From Rheum nobile (lineage: Eukaryota > Streptophyta > Magnoliopsida > Caryophyllales > Polygonaceae), in contig WOAB01000098.1 of assembly GCA_027886185.1 (NCBI GenBank), positions 2,666,001-2,730,000 on the forward strand: a DNA stretch of 64,000 nucleotides, given 5' to 3'. Both the position numbers and the translations under genes were made by a program. Position 1 is the first letter of the stretch; every line of letters begins with the position of its first letter. The notes beneath the pieces are model-generated. The model had not been told where the DNA came from. It did not search any database and saw only the letters and a program-made list of their open reading frames with translations. Positions 24,156 through 34,757 of this stretch are shown one piece after another.

Positions 24156-24884
24156 GGCTCTTGATACCAATTGATGAGAATCAAGCCTCCAAGGTGAGAC
24201 TTTTCTTCCCAAGAAGCTAGATCTAGACCAAGCCAAGTGGAGACTCCCTTCTCCTTGTGAGTGGACGACCTCCTAAGGTCCTTGAGGGCTCAAGATGGCA
24301 GCCAATGGAGAGGAGACGCCTGATGGAGGGGTGGACTGGCCGGAGCTTGGGCTGGAGGGTGGCGCCGGCAAGGAGACCAAGGGACCTCCCTTGGAGGTTC
24401 CTTGATCGAAATGAACGTGGCCTTAGATTTGTTGGTTGATTCGAGTGAGGAATATGAGAGATTAAGGAAGAGAGAGAGAGATTGAATGCTTGAGTTGATA
24501 GAAAATAATTGGAGACCTTAGGGGAGGATTCCTCTACCCAAGGCAATATTCCAATTCTCTATTCTTCAACTAACTGAACAAGGAAGCCAATGAGTGGCTT
24601 AAATAGTCTAGGGTTTTTGGGAGTGGGCTAGGAGCCATAGGCACATGGATCCACACGCCCATCCACTAAAAGAAATACCCTAAATATCCAAAATAAAAAG
24701 GCACTAACATAACTTAATTGCCAAAAAAGGATAAAAGCCATAAAGGCTCGGATATAGACGTGCGCACAAATGCCTTATAGTCGAAGCATGGTCGATGCTT
24801 GAGTGTCGTGGCATTGATGCGCCGACGTCTTGGTGGTCAAGGCCTTGAATCCTTGTTGATGGGTGGTTGACACTCATCAACGTC

Positions 24885-25330
24885 ATTACCCTACTTCAAC
24901 TATGAGCTTTGGGACCCGGGTGGGTGGCTACGAGGAGTGTCGCTCACTTGCTGCTTTTGGTCCCCCTTGGCATTCAACTATGAGCTTTTGGAAGCTTACG
25001 TGGACAACTTCACCATCCTCTCGAGTCAATGGCATAGGTTTATGCCTTTCTTGGCTCAACTTCTGTCTAAATGACATTCCACGTGGTTATTAGTCTTTAC
25101 TCATATGTGTCTTTCACTATTTGTGAATGAGTTACACTAATCATCAGCTTGTGGAGAATGATATCATTTGGGATCGTGTATGGAACTTGGAGGAGATGCT
25201 TCACTTGGAGAAGGACTACTTGACATGTTTCTTGCCTTATGCTTCACCATTATTGCATGACGAGGCAAAGTTGGGGACAATTTGCCATCAAGAAGGGGGG
25301 AAAGAATGGAGAATGATGGGTCCCTAGTAT
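24885..25330 (+). pseudogene. Degraded reading frame, right part
   Basis: This is the continuation of the frame cut by element A. The phase that joins across ACGTC reads LPYFNYELWDPGGWLRGV and SPLAFNYELLEAYVDNF, then meets a TGA at about 25072-25074. The phrase FNYEL occurs twice. No family is recognised. Confidence 0.35.
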
Positions 25331-26159
25331 AATTGGGGACAATTTTACCACAACAAATACCCATTTGACTCGTGCTCGGCCATCCTTGACCACCAACCAC
25401 TTTGCATAAGCTATCTTCATGTCTTTGGGTCCTCCACATCATATTTGGCCTCTAGAGTCCAACTTGTGCGGGACAAATTCACTTGTGGACTAGTTGGCTC
25501 GAGACACCATCTCTAGCGGCCATGCGAGCTCTGGACTAGGGCATCAATCATGGCTCGACGTTCTTTGACTTTTCAAGCACACCATGGAGTCCACATGGTC
25601 CACTCATCTAGTACTTGTGATTGGTCCATTAAGCGCCTAGGGCTCTACAGTTGGATCCGAGCGAAGTGAGCCACTCATGTGTCACTCGTGCACATCTTAT
25701 TTAAGATAGTTATCTTAATGTTATTTTAGAATTTTTGACAATATTTTATGGTTTAAAAGACAACTTGTTTGACTTTAGTAGTTTTTAATAGTTTTGATAT
25801 ACTTTAGCTTAGTGACACAGTTTCTGGTTGCATGGATAGCAATGCCAAACCAACTCCTATTCAAACACTTGTTTTACATTGAATGCAAGCAGTTTTGAGG
25901 TTTTAGTTTAAATTTAAGGATTCCTTGCTTTAACCTTAGGGCTCACCGAGTTCTTGTGTTACTACCTTTACATTTTATGTTGTGAACGAACGTACGTTCA
26001 CAAAATGAACTTATTGTACTGCCTTGCAAGACACAAACATCAAAGAGTTCACGGTTTGAGAATCCATAGGGAAGAGAACAAGGTTGACGAACTTGACTGA
26101 AGGCGGGACCGAAGCGACTTGTGAAGGTTAGCCAGATCTTCACGTATCATTTTATGGCC
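25331..26159. other. No gene seen
   Basis: Neither strand gives a supported frame. Mixed unique-looking and AT-rich sequence. Confidence 0.4.
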
Positions 26160-26660
26160 CTACTTTGACATCCTCAGTTCATTTCCCTAATCCTTCTCTT
26201 CCTTCTATGCTTCAACTAGAAAATGAGCCTTTTTCTTATGATCAAGTATGCAGATTTGTTGCATGGAAAAAGACAATGGAAGATGAGTTTGGTTCTATTC
26301 ATTTGAACAACACTTGAGACATTGTTGATCTACCAACGAGAAAGAAAGATATCAATTGTAAATGGGTATATAAGTTGAAGAGAAAGGCTGATGAGACCAT
26401 TGATAGATACAAAGCAAGATTAGTGATGCAAGGATTCACTCAACAAGAGGGGGTGGACTATAATGAAACTTTTTTTCCCTACACATTAAGATGACAACAA
26501 TAAGATCACTTGTTTCTGTTGCTTTCAAAAATAAGTGGCTAGTTTTTCATCTTGATTTCAACGATGCCTTTTTGTATGTTGACTGGATGAAGAGGTGTAG
26601 ATGAAAGTCCCTCGAGGATTGACAATTGATAGTGCCCCCAAGGTTTGCAGGCTAAAGGCA
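26160..26660 (+). pseudogene. Ty1/copia reverse transcriptase remnant
   Basis: Plus-strand translation with stops and frame breaks gives the start of a copia RT: WKKTMEDEFGSIHLNNT, then KWVYKLKRKADETIDRYKAR, LVMQGFTQQEGVDYNETF, RSLVSVAFKNKWLVFHLDF and NDAFLY. The order and spacing match the copia RT region 'W..AM..E...i...T....P..k..i..KWVfk.K...dG.i.ryKArLVakGf.Q..GiDy.etfaPv....s.R.....A......l.q.DV..AFL'. The catalytic YVDD part is missing. It is a dead fragment with no LTRs in reach. Confidence 0.85.
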
Positions 26661-27390
26661 AAGGTCTGCCAAGCTTTCTACTTGCTAAAAGTCTAAAGGA
26701 TACACGCAATCTTGTAATGGTTTTTCCTTGTTTCATAAGAATGAAAATTCATCACTGTTATTTATGGAAATATAGGTCCATGAAATATATTCAATGTTTT
26801 AGGAAGATTTCTTATCGTGATGCTATCCGCTTTGATTGTGGAGTATAGGGTCAAGGATTACACGTTGTAGGAATAAAACAAGCTTTTCAAAGAGTAAATC
26901 AGAATTGTATTGATGTATGGGAGTATGAATGTAAGCGTAGGCTTGTCTATGTTATAGAGTTTGGCACCCCCTTACATAGAGGTCCAATGATAATCCTATA
27001 AGAAAAAGGATTTACCATAAACTTAAGATAAGATCATGGCTTGGATTCTAAGATAAGATAAACAAACAAGGTAATAATATTTTATTATATGGGATAAGGA
27101 ATATTATAACCCATAAAGCAATATATCTCCTAGTGCACGGGCTTTGATATGTTTCACCTTTTAACGGGATATGGGCGTCAAAAACATGGAAATAAGATCT
27201 TCTTGGACGCATCTCTTGGTGACCACTCTTCACAACTCCTAATGAAGGTCATTCATATATTGTCATTCTTTAACAATGATCACAACAATCCATGCCTTTT
27301 CTTCTGGACGCCTTTGGGCTTTTCACGTGGACGAGATCCAAGGGCCCTAACAATACCCCTAAGGCATTTGGCAAGTGAAGCGTCTGAGCA
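26661..27390 (-). other. LTR remnants, minus orientation; no gene
   Basis: Near 26805-26870 the reverse complement matches the LTR end seen at 1064-1175 and 58900-58961 (CAATCAAAGCGGATAGC). The rest, up to about 27390, is AT-rich and without a supported frame. Confidence 0.4.
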
Positions 27391-27560
27391 TGGGAAACAC
27401 CTTTAATCCGTCACCATGGAATTCGAACTTCGCCGATCACATCAAATATCTTGTCATAATCTTTTCAAATTTCAAACTCTGGTTTCTTCCCCATTTAAGG
27501 CAAAGCTGGGTTGCTTTTTCTTTTCACATCTTTGCACCTCTACACTCTTCATATGTACAT

Positions 27561-27602
27561 TTCTTCTTCTTCTTCTTCTTCTTCTTCTTCTTCTTCTTCT
27601 TC
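27561..27602 (+). repeat. (TTC)14 microsatellite
   Basis: Fourteen uninterrupted TTC units, 34 bases upstream of the ATG at 27637. If 27637 is a true start, this pyrimidine tract would lie in its leader or promoter, as is common in plants. Confidence 0.95.
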
Positions 27603-27636
27603 AATTTTCTTCTCGCTTCTTTCAAAGTCCCCCAAT

Positions 27637-28116
27637 GGCAGAAAAAATAACTTTTGGCCTAATCGACGCTCAAAAACCTAAAAACAAACATCTTGTTTTC
27701 TTCCCCCATCACATTTTCGCTAAACCTTACCAAAGGGCTTTATCTGTAACAAATCCTAGGCCCTTCGTCAAGGCCATCAGCTTTCCAAAAAATGCCGACG
27801 TGATGGCGTAAGATGAAATCGTCTATCTGGACCACTATTGCAACGGGTGATATGCTTGTTTGAGTATCCCTTCAGAATCAAGCATAGTCTTCCCTTCTCT
27901 CCTCTTGTGCGCTCCTCTTAACTTCCCTTCAGATCGGGATTGGCTAAATCCTCCCCCAAACCTGGAGGATCTTCCTCACCCTATACCATATAATCGAAAC
28001 CCACAACATCCCCTTCATGGTCCAAGATCTTCTCTACTCTTACTCTCTGGCCCTTTGTGGCCAAGGGCGCGTCACCTGCAAATCCAGATCTGGGAAGCCT
28101 TATTTGGTAATCTACG
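27637..28116 (+). pseudogene. Broken gene of unknown function, first part
   Basis: From the ATG at 27637 a plus-strand frame reads MAEKITFGLIDAQKPKNKHL and continues through PRPFVKAISFPKNADVMA to a TAA at about 27808. Coding-like sequence continues with a second stop and a frame change (DEIVYLDHYC, then SIPSESSIVFPSLLLCAPLN, then ARHLQIQIWEALFGNL). It is cut by tandem element B at 28117. The last codons stay in phase with sequence right of the array (34758 on). Stops and breaks suggest a pseudogene. I do not recognise the family. Either a host gene or an old transposon protein is possible. Confidence 0.4.
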
Positions 28117-28788
28117 TGATGAGAATCAAACCCCCAAAGGAGGTTTTTCTTCCCAAGAGGAGCTAGATTGTGGCCAAGCTAGGGTTCTTCCTTCTCTCCT
28201 TGGCTTGGACGCCTCCTTAGTGCTGTTGAAAGGTGGCTTGACAGTGGGAACAAGGAAGGAGTCGTGGAGAACTTAGGGGAAGCAAGAGGTGGCCGGCCGA
28301 GAGCCTCCTTGGCTGGCCGTGGGTTCCAATGGACCAAGGGGAGCCTCTAGGAGAGGCTCCTTGGTTTGTTTGTCTTGGAAAGAACTCAAGAAGCTAGATT
28401 AATGGATGAACTCGTGAGGATCTAGAGGAAGAGATGAGATTTGAAAGCTTTTGAGTTGATAGAAGTAAGTGGAAGGCCTTAGGGAGATATACTCAACCTA
28501 AGGAATTTATCCACTTCTATATTATTCAACTAATGAGCAAAGGAAGCCAATGATGGCTTATATAGTCAAGGGTTTTGGTGGGCTAGGAGGCCATATGCAA
28601 ATGGGTCCACACGCCCAACATAGAAAGACAAATACATGATTAATTAACAAAAGCAGAAAGGGGATAAAAGCCATAAGGCTTGGATATAGACGTGCACATA
28701 AATGCCTTGGAATCGAAGCATTGTCGATGCTTGAGTGTCGTGGCATTGATGTGCCGACGTCTTGGTGGTCAAGTACCGGGACTCATCA
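28117..28788 (-). repeat. Element B LTR1
   Basis: 672 bp. It carries private bases at four sites in its left part (for example GATTGTGGCC, and GACAGTGGG near 28243), where LTR2 and LTR3 agree. In the minus direction a TATA-like TATATAA lies at 28558-28564. Confidence 0.9.
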
Positions 28789-30217
28789 CTCTCCCCTTCT
28801 TAGCTTCGAAGCGTCCTCGCTTCGACGGTGTGGGAAGTCCGGGAGATGGAGGGAGTGTGGTGGCGCGTCTCCCCTTCTTAAAGGTGAAGGTGGAGTGAGG
28901 GAGACCGCCACGTTCAAAATGAGGCACAACCATACAAGAACCATCGTCGGGCGGCTCCTTGGGCACACCTACATGAGAGGGCTCACGGGCGAGCCACATG
29001 CGCGGGTCCGGTGCCGGCAACATGCATAGGAGCGGAATAGTGGGGCTGGTGGGTACAAGGGCCGGGGCCGGTGGGGGCGCGGGCATCGGGGCCGGAGGGG
29101 GCGCGTGCACCGGGGCTGGCGGGGGTGCATGCACTGGGGCCGACGGAGGCACGGCCACCACAACCGACGGAGATTCGGGTACCAATGCCGACGGTGGCGC
29201 CGGGTCCGGGGCCAATGGGGGCTTGGGCACCGGGGCCGACGGAGGCATAGGCTCCGGGACCGGCAGAGGCGCGGGCACCCGGGCCAGCAGAAGCTTGGGC
29301 ACCGGGGCCGATGGGGGTGTGGGGTCCGGGGCCGGTGGGGGCTTCGGCACCAGGGCCGGATGAGGCGCGGGCTCTGGGGCCGGTGGAGGCACGGGCACCC
29401 AGGCCGGCGGGAGCTTAGGCACCGGGGCCGGTGGAGCACGGGCGCCGGAGGCGGCGGGGACTCGTGCACTGGGTTAGGCGGAGGCTCGGGCACCGAGGTC
29501 GGCGGCGGCTCTGGCATCGTAGCCGACAGAGTCGCGGGCTCCGGTGCCGACAGAGGTGCAAGCACCGGAGGTGGCGGTGCCACAGCCGGCGCGGGCGACG
29601 GGAAGGCGGCAGAGAGGTTCTCCACGCGGTGCTCAAAGCCGGCCAACCGGGCGTCGGTGGGGGCCTCCTTCTCGCGGCTGCGCTCGGCCAAGTGTTGCTC
29701 TAGTGCGACCATCCGGGCGTCGATGGCCTTGGCAATCTCGTTCTCTCGGTGGAGGCCGGCTAGGGCGGCGCACAAGGCCTCCGCGGTGGCTTCCTCACGG
29801 TGGGTGTTAGCCTTGCTTGGTGAGGCTCTCCTTGCCAAGCCACACGACAATCGACTCAGGGCAAAGTGTGGGCGGTAGCCACCCCGTATCATGGCCTTCG
29901 ACGCGGCAGAGAGCGCGTGGGGGCGGCAGCCAACCCAGATCAATGCGTTCGAGCGGGCACCAGGTCTGGCCTTGGGCGCAAGCATGTTCTCGATGGCGCA
30001 CATCCGCCCAAGCCTCCTCGTCAAAGGACTCTTCATAGGCTTCATAGGCGTCTTCCTCGTCATAGTCTCCAAAGGATTCCACGTCGAACTTGGTGAAACT
30101 ATGAGCACAATGGCGGCGACCCTCGTAGCCGGCTGTGGGCCTTGGGGCGACGCGGGAATAAGAGCCTCCATACAAGGTCGTGGAGAGCCCACCAAGGGTT
30201 GTGGCCCAACCGAACAA
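28789..30217 (-). CDS. Element B protein frames, Pro-rich, copy 1
   Basis: Minus-strand coding is broken into overlapping frames. 29807-30217 (136 codons) has EEAWADVRHREH, then WCPLERIDLGWLPP and EGHDTGWLPP, matching the N-terminal block of the element A protein. 28969-30195 (408 codons) carries a helix-forming stretch (ALAGLHRENEIAKAIDARMV, then LEQHLAERSREKEAP). 28769-29422 (217 codons) is a Pro/Ala repeat ending SKRGRFEAKKGRV beside the polypurine tract. They were probably one protein split by frameshifts. No protease, RT or zinc knuckle is seen. A gag-like role is only a guess from position. Confidence 0.55.
29040..29460. repeat. GC-rich minisatellite in element B (also 32022-32442)
   Basis: Imperfect units of about 24-30 bp are built on GGGGCCGACGGAGGC and GGGGCCGGTGGGGGC. 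On the minus strand they encode Pro/Ala/Val repeats (such as PPSAPVPK). On the plus strand they read as Gly/Ala or Arg/Gly repeats. Both strands are open for hundreds of bases because the unit lacks stop codons in several frames. Confidence 0.8.
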
Positions 30218-31098
30218 ATAGGATGAAAGAAAGGGTCTTGTTTGCTTTTTCTTTCCCTTTTTTTTTGAATTCGGGTCTTGTTTGCCTTTTTCTTAACCTC
30301 TTGAACTTTGTTAGGCTTTTTCTAATTTAAAGAAAGGCAAAGGCCGAAATGTATAGCTTGTGTCTTGGAAAAGAAAGTGGAGCCACAACAACTTTTGTCT
30401 GTTTTTGGTAATGGGTGGCAACAAGGGATAGTGTTTTGTTTTGACTTGCCAAGGTCCCTTTTATGGGGTGGGACAAGGCTAGAGAAGAGAAGAAAAGGAA
30501 GGTGTCCTTTTTCCACAAATGATTCCACCTCTTTTTGGAAGACCTACTAAGGAAGCTTCCTTTCTTTCCTCCCACTAACCAAGTAGCCCAAGGTACAAAT
30601 TGTCCTTTACCCAAAATAGACTAAAGGGGACAAAAAGGACAAGGATGATGGTGGGTGTGGTCCTTCCCAAAGGACAAGGTACATGCAAGTGGGGGAAATT
30701 CAAATTGGAGCGAGCATACACATGGCCGGCTGGGGGTAGGGGCTGGGCGGCAGTAGGGGTGGTGATGGGTGGTGATACGGTGGTCGCCGGAAAACTATTA
30801 TTTTTGTGGTTTTTGAGCTTGTTTTTGGGAGGGGAAGGCAAGGCAACTAAACACTAAGCTAGCAAGGAAATACGAAAAAGGCATGGAAATGACAAAAAAA
30901 CTGAGCATGCAAAACTAAACACAAAGACATGAAGAAACAAGAAAATAATTCAAGCTAGCAAGGAAGGAAATGAGCAAAAACACATGGTTAATATGGGAAC
31001 AACAAGAGAACACATACAAGCTAAGGAAATGAGCATTAAAAACGAATTTGAGAGAGGAGAAAGGGGACTTAGCTTGGGCTTTGACTCTTGATACCAAT
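30218..31098 (-). other. Element B 5' untranslated interior (also 33200-34080)
   Basis: About 0.9 kb lies between the primer-binding site and the first coding frame. It resembles the matching part of element A in phrases (GCAACAAGG, ACACATGG) and base composition. No supported frame. Confidence 0.5.
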
Positions 31099-31770
31099 TG
31101 ATGAGAATCAAACCCCCAAAGGAGGTTTTTCTTCCCAAGAGGAGCTAGATCGTGGCCAAGCTAGGGTTCTTCCTTCTCTCCTTGTCTTGGAAGCCTCCTT
31201 AGTGCTCTTGAAAGGTGGCTTGACGGTGGGAACAAGGAAGGAGTCGTGGAGAACTTAGGGGAAGCAAGAGGTGGCCGGCCGAGAGCCTCCTTGGCTGGCC
31301 GTGGGTTCCAATGGACCAAGGGGAGCCTCTAGGAGAGGCTCCTTGGTTTGTTTGTCTTGGAAAGAACTCAAGAAGCTAGATTAATGGATGAACTCGTGAG
31401 GATCTAGAGGAAGAGATGAGATTTGAAAGCTTTTGAGTTGATAGAAGTAAGTGGAAGGCCTTAGGGAGATATACTCAACCTAAGGAATTTATCCACTTCT
31501 ATATTATTCAACTAATGAGCAAAGGAAGCCAATGATGGCTTATATAGTCAAGGGTTTTGGTGGGCTAGGAGGCCATATGCAAATGGGTCCACACGCCCAA
31601 CATAGAAAGACAAATACATGATTAATTAACAAAAGCAGAAAGGGGATAAAAGCCATAAGGCTTGGATATAGACGTGCACATAAATGCCTTGGAATCGAAG
31701 CATTGTCGATGCTTGAGTGTCGTGGCATTGATGTGCCGACGTCTTGGTGGTCAAGTACCGGGACTCATCA
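31099..31770 (-). repeat. Element B LTR2, recombinant
   Basis: It matches LTR3 at the four left diagnostic sites (the last at 31225, GACGGTGGG). It matches LTR1 at every diagnostic site from 31341 rightward, at least a dozen. The switch lies between 31226 and 31340. Confidence 0.9.
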
Positions 31771-33199
31771 CTCTCCCCTTCTTAGCTTCGAAGCGTCCTC
31801 GCTTCGACGGTGTGGGAAGTCCGGGAGATGGAGGGAGTGTGGTGGCGCGTCTCCCCTTCTTAAAGGTGAAGGTGGAGTGAGGGAGACCGCCACGTTCAAA
31901 ATGAGGCACAACCATACAAGAACCATCGTCGGGCGGCTCCTTGGGCACACCTACATGAGAGGGCTCACGGGCGAGCCACATGCGCGGGTCCGGTGCCGGC
32001 AACATGCATAGGAGCGGAATAGTGGGGCTGGTGGGTACAAGGGCCGGGGCCGGTGGGGGCGCGGGCATCGGGGCCGGAGGGGGCGCGTGCACCGGGGCTG
32101 GCGGGGGTGCATGCACTGGGGCCGACGGAGGCACGGCCACCACAACCGACGGAGATTCGGGTACCAATGCCGACGGTGGCGCCGGGTCCGGGGCCAATGG
32201 GGGCTTGGGCACCGGGGCCGACGGAGGCATAGGCTCCGGGACCGGCAGAGGCGCGGGCACCCGGGCCAGCAGAAGCTTGGGCACCGGGGCCGATGGGGGT
32301 GTGGGGTCCGGGGCCGGTGGGGGCTTCGGCACCAGGGCCGGATGAGGCGCGGGCTCTGGGGCCGGTGGAGGCACGGGCACCCAGGCCGGCGGGAGCTTAG
32401 GCACCGGGGCCGGTGGAGCACGGGCGCCGGAGGCGGCGGGGACTCGTGCACTGGGTTAGGCGGAGGCTCGGGCACCGAGGTCGGCGGCGGCTCTGGCATC
32501 GTAGCCGACAGAGTCGCGGGCTCCGGTGCCGACAGAGGTGCAAGCACCGGAGGTGGCGGTGCCACAGCCGGCGCGGGCGACGGGAAGGCGGCAGAGAGGT
32601 TCTCCACGCGGTGCTCAAAGCCGGCCAACCGGGCGTCGGTGGGGGCCTCCTTCTCGCGGCTGCGCTCGGCCAAGTGTTGCTCTAGTGCGACCATCCGGGC
32701 GTCGATGGCCTTGGCAATCTCGTTCTCTCGGTGGAGGCCGGCTAGGGCGGCGCACAAGGCCTCCGCGGTGGCTTCCTCACGGTGGGTGTTAGCCTTGCTT
32801 GGTGAGGCTCTCCTTGCCAAGCCACACGACAATCGACTCAGGGCAAAGTGTGGGCGGTAGCCACCCCGTATCATGGCCTTCGACGCGGCAGAGAGCGCGT
32901 GGGGGCGGCAGCCAACCCAGATCAATGCGTTCGAGCGGGCACCAGGTCTGGCCTTGGGCGCAAGCATGTTCTCGATGGCGCACATCCGCCCAAGCCTCCT
33001 CGTCAAAGGACTCTTCATAGGCTTCATAGGCGTCTTCCTCGTCATAGTCTCCAAAGGATTCCACGTCGAACTTGGTGAAACTATGAGCACAATGGCGGCG
33101 ACCCTCGTAGCCGGCTGTGGGCCTTGGGGCGACGCGGGAATAAGAGCCTCCATACAAGGTCGTGGAGAGCCCACCAAGGGTTGTGGCCCAACCGAACAA
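31771..33199 (-). CDS. Element B protein frames, Pro-rich, copy 2
   Basis: Every frame of copy 1 recurs 2982 bp to the right with the same translation: 136 codons at 32789-33199, 408 at 31951-33177 and 217 at 31751-32404, including the same frame breaks. I saw no difference between the two interiors. They therefore duplicated after the frames had broken and very recently. Confidence 0.55.
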
Positions 33200-34080
33200 A
33201 TAGGATGAAAGAAAGGGTCTTGTTTGCTTTTTCTTTCCCTTTTTTTTTGAATTCGGGTCTTGTTTGCCTTTTTCTTAACCTCTTGAACTTTGTTAGGCTT
33301 TTTCTAATTTAAAGAAAGGCAAAGGCCGAAATGTATAGCTTGTGTCTTGGAAAAGAAAGTGGAGCCACAACAACTTTTGTCTGTTTTTGGTAATGGGTGG
33401 CAACAAGGGATAGTGTTTTGTTTTGACTTGCCAAGGTCCCTTTTATGGGGTGGGACAAGGCTAGAGAAGAGAAGAAAAGGAAGGTGTCCTTTTTCCACAA
33501 ATGATTCCACCTCTTTTTGGAAGACCTACTAAGGAAGCTTCCTTTCTTTCCTCCCACTAACCAAGTAGCCCAAGGTACAAATTGTCCTTTACCCAAAATA
33601 GACTAAAGGGGACAAAAAGGACAAGGATGATGGTGGGTGTGGTCCTTCCCAAAGGACAAGGTACATGCAAGTGGGGGAAATTCAAATTGGAGCGAGCATA
33701 CACATGGCCGGCTGGGGGTAGGGGCTGGGCGGCAGTAGGGGTGGTGATGGGTGGTGATACGGTGGTCGCCGGAAAACTATTATTTTTGTGGTTTTTGAGC
33801 TTGTTTTTGGGAGGGGAAGGCAAGGCAACTAAACACTAAGCTAGCAAGGAAATACGAAAAAGGCATGGAAATGACAAAAAAACTGAGCATGCAAAACTAA
33901 ACACAAAGACATGAAGAAACAAGAAAATAATTCAAGCTAGCAAGGAAGGAAATGAGCAAAAACACATGGTTAATATGGGAACAACAAGAGAACACATACA
34001 AGCTAAGGAAATGAGCATTAAAAACGAATTTGAGAGAGGAGAAAGGGGACTTAGCTTGGGCTTTGACTCTTGATACCAAT

Positions 34081-34752
34081 TGATGAGAATCAAACCCCCA
34101 AAGGAGGTTTTTCTTCCCAAGAGGAGCTAGATCGTGGCCAAGCTAGGGTTCTTCCTTCTCTCCTTGTCTTGGAAGCCTCCTTAGTGCTCTTGAAAGGTGG
34201 CTTGACGGTGGGAACAAGGAAGGAGTCGTGGAGAACTTAGGGGAAGCAAGAGGTGGCCGGCCGAGAGCCTCCTTGGCTGGCCGTGGGTTCCAATGGACCA
34301 AGGGGAGCCTCTAGGAGAGGCTTCTTGGTTTGTTTGTCTTGGATAGAGCTCAAGAAGCTAGATTAATGGATGAACTCGTGAGGATCTAGAGAAAGAGATG
34401 AGATTTGAAAGCTTTTGAGTTGATAGAAGTAGGTGGAAGGCCTTAAAGAGATATACTCAACCTAAGGAATTTATCCACTTCTATATTCTTCAACTAATGA
34501 GCAAAGGAAGCCAAGGATGGCTTATATAGTCAAGGGTTTTGGTGGGCTAGGAGCCCATATGCAAATGGGTCCATACACCCAACATAGAAAGACAAATACA
34601 TGATTAATTAATAAAAGCAGAAAGGGGATAAAAGCCATAAGGCTTGGATATAGACGTGCAGATAAATGCCTTGGAATAGAAGCATTGTCGATGCTTGAGT
34701 GTCGTGGCATTGATGCGCCGACGTATTGGTGGTCAAGTACCGGGACTCATCA
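34081..34752 (-). repeat. Element B LTR3
   Basis: 672 bp. In its right part it has private bases not shared by LTR1 or LTR2: GGCTTCTTGG near 34320, GGATAGAGCTC, TTAATAAAAG and GACGTATTGG near 34721. Confidence 0.9.
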
Positions 34753-34757
34753 CTATG

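Larger units (their letters stand above)
19987..24879 (-). mobile_element. LTR retrotransposon A, non-autonomous, TSD ACGTC
   Basis: The left LTR is 19987-20703 (717 bp) and the right LTR is 24172-24879 (708 bp). Both run TGATGAGAATC...CACTCATCA. The perfect duplication ACGTC is at 19982-19986 and 24880-24884. Read on the minus strand, a primer-binding site lies beside the right LTR (24156-24169, TGGTATCAAGAGCC, like the initiator-Met tRNA site with one extra A). A polypurine tract (CTTCAATAAGGGGAGAG) lies beside the left LTR. The 3.5 kb interior encodes a Pro/Ala-rich protein but no protease, RT, RNase H or integrase. It is related to tandem element B. Confidence 0.9.
28117..34752 (-). mobile_element. 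Tandem LTR retrotransposon array B: three LTRs, two interiors
   Basis: Three 672-bp LTRs (28117-28788, 31099-31770, 34081-34752) run TGATGAGAATCAAACCC...GGGACTCATCA. They enclose two 2310-bp interiors (28789-31098, 31771-34080), and the period is exactly 2982 bp. The array is flanked by CTACG (28112-28116) and CTATG (34753-34757), a 5-bp duplication with one C-to-T change. On the minus strand a primer-binding site (TGGTATCAAGAGTC) lies left of LTR2 and LTR3, and a polypurine tract (GCTAAGAAGGGGAGAG) right of LTR1 and LTR2. The middle LTR carries LTR3-type bases in its left part and LTR1-type bases in its right part. No RT or integrase. The family is related to element A. Confidence 0.92.

Noticed and set aside
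27416..27811. 131-codon plus frame with poly-Leu
   Set aside because: The Leu and Phe runs come from the (TTC)14 microsatellite. The frame crosses it by chance.
29105..29878. 257-codon plus frame (and its copy at 32087-32860), Arg/Gly-rich
   Set aside because: It is the antisense of the element B Pro/Ala minisatellite. Both strands lack stops because of the repeat unit, and nothing resembles a protein family.
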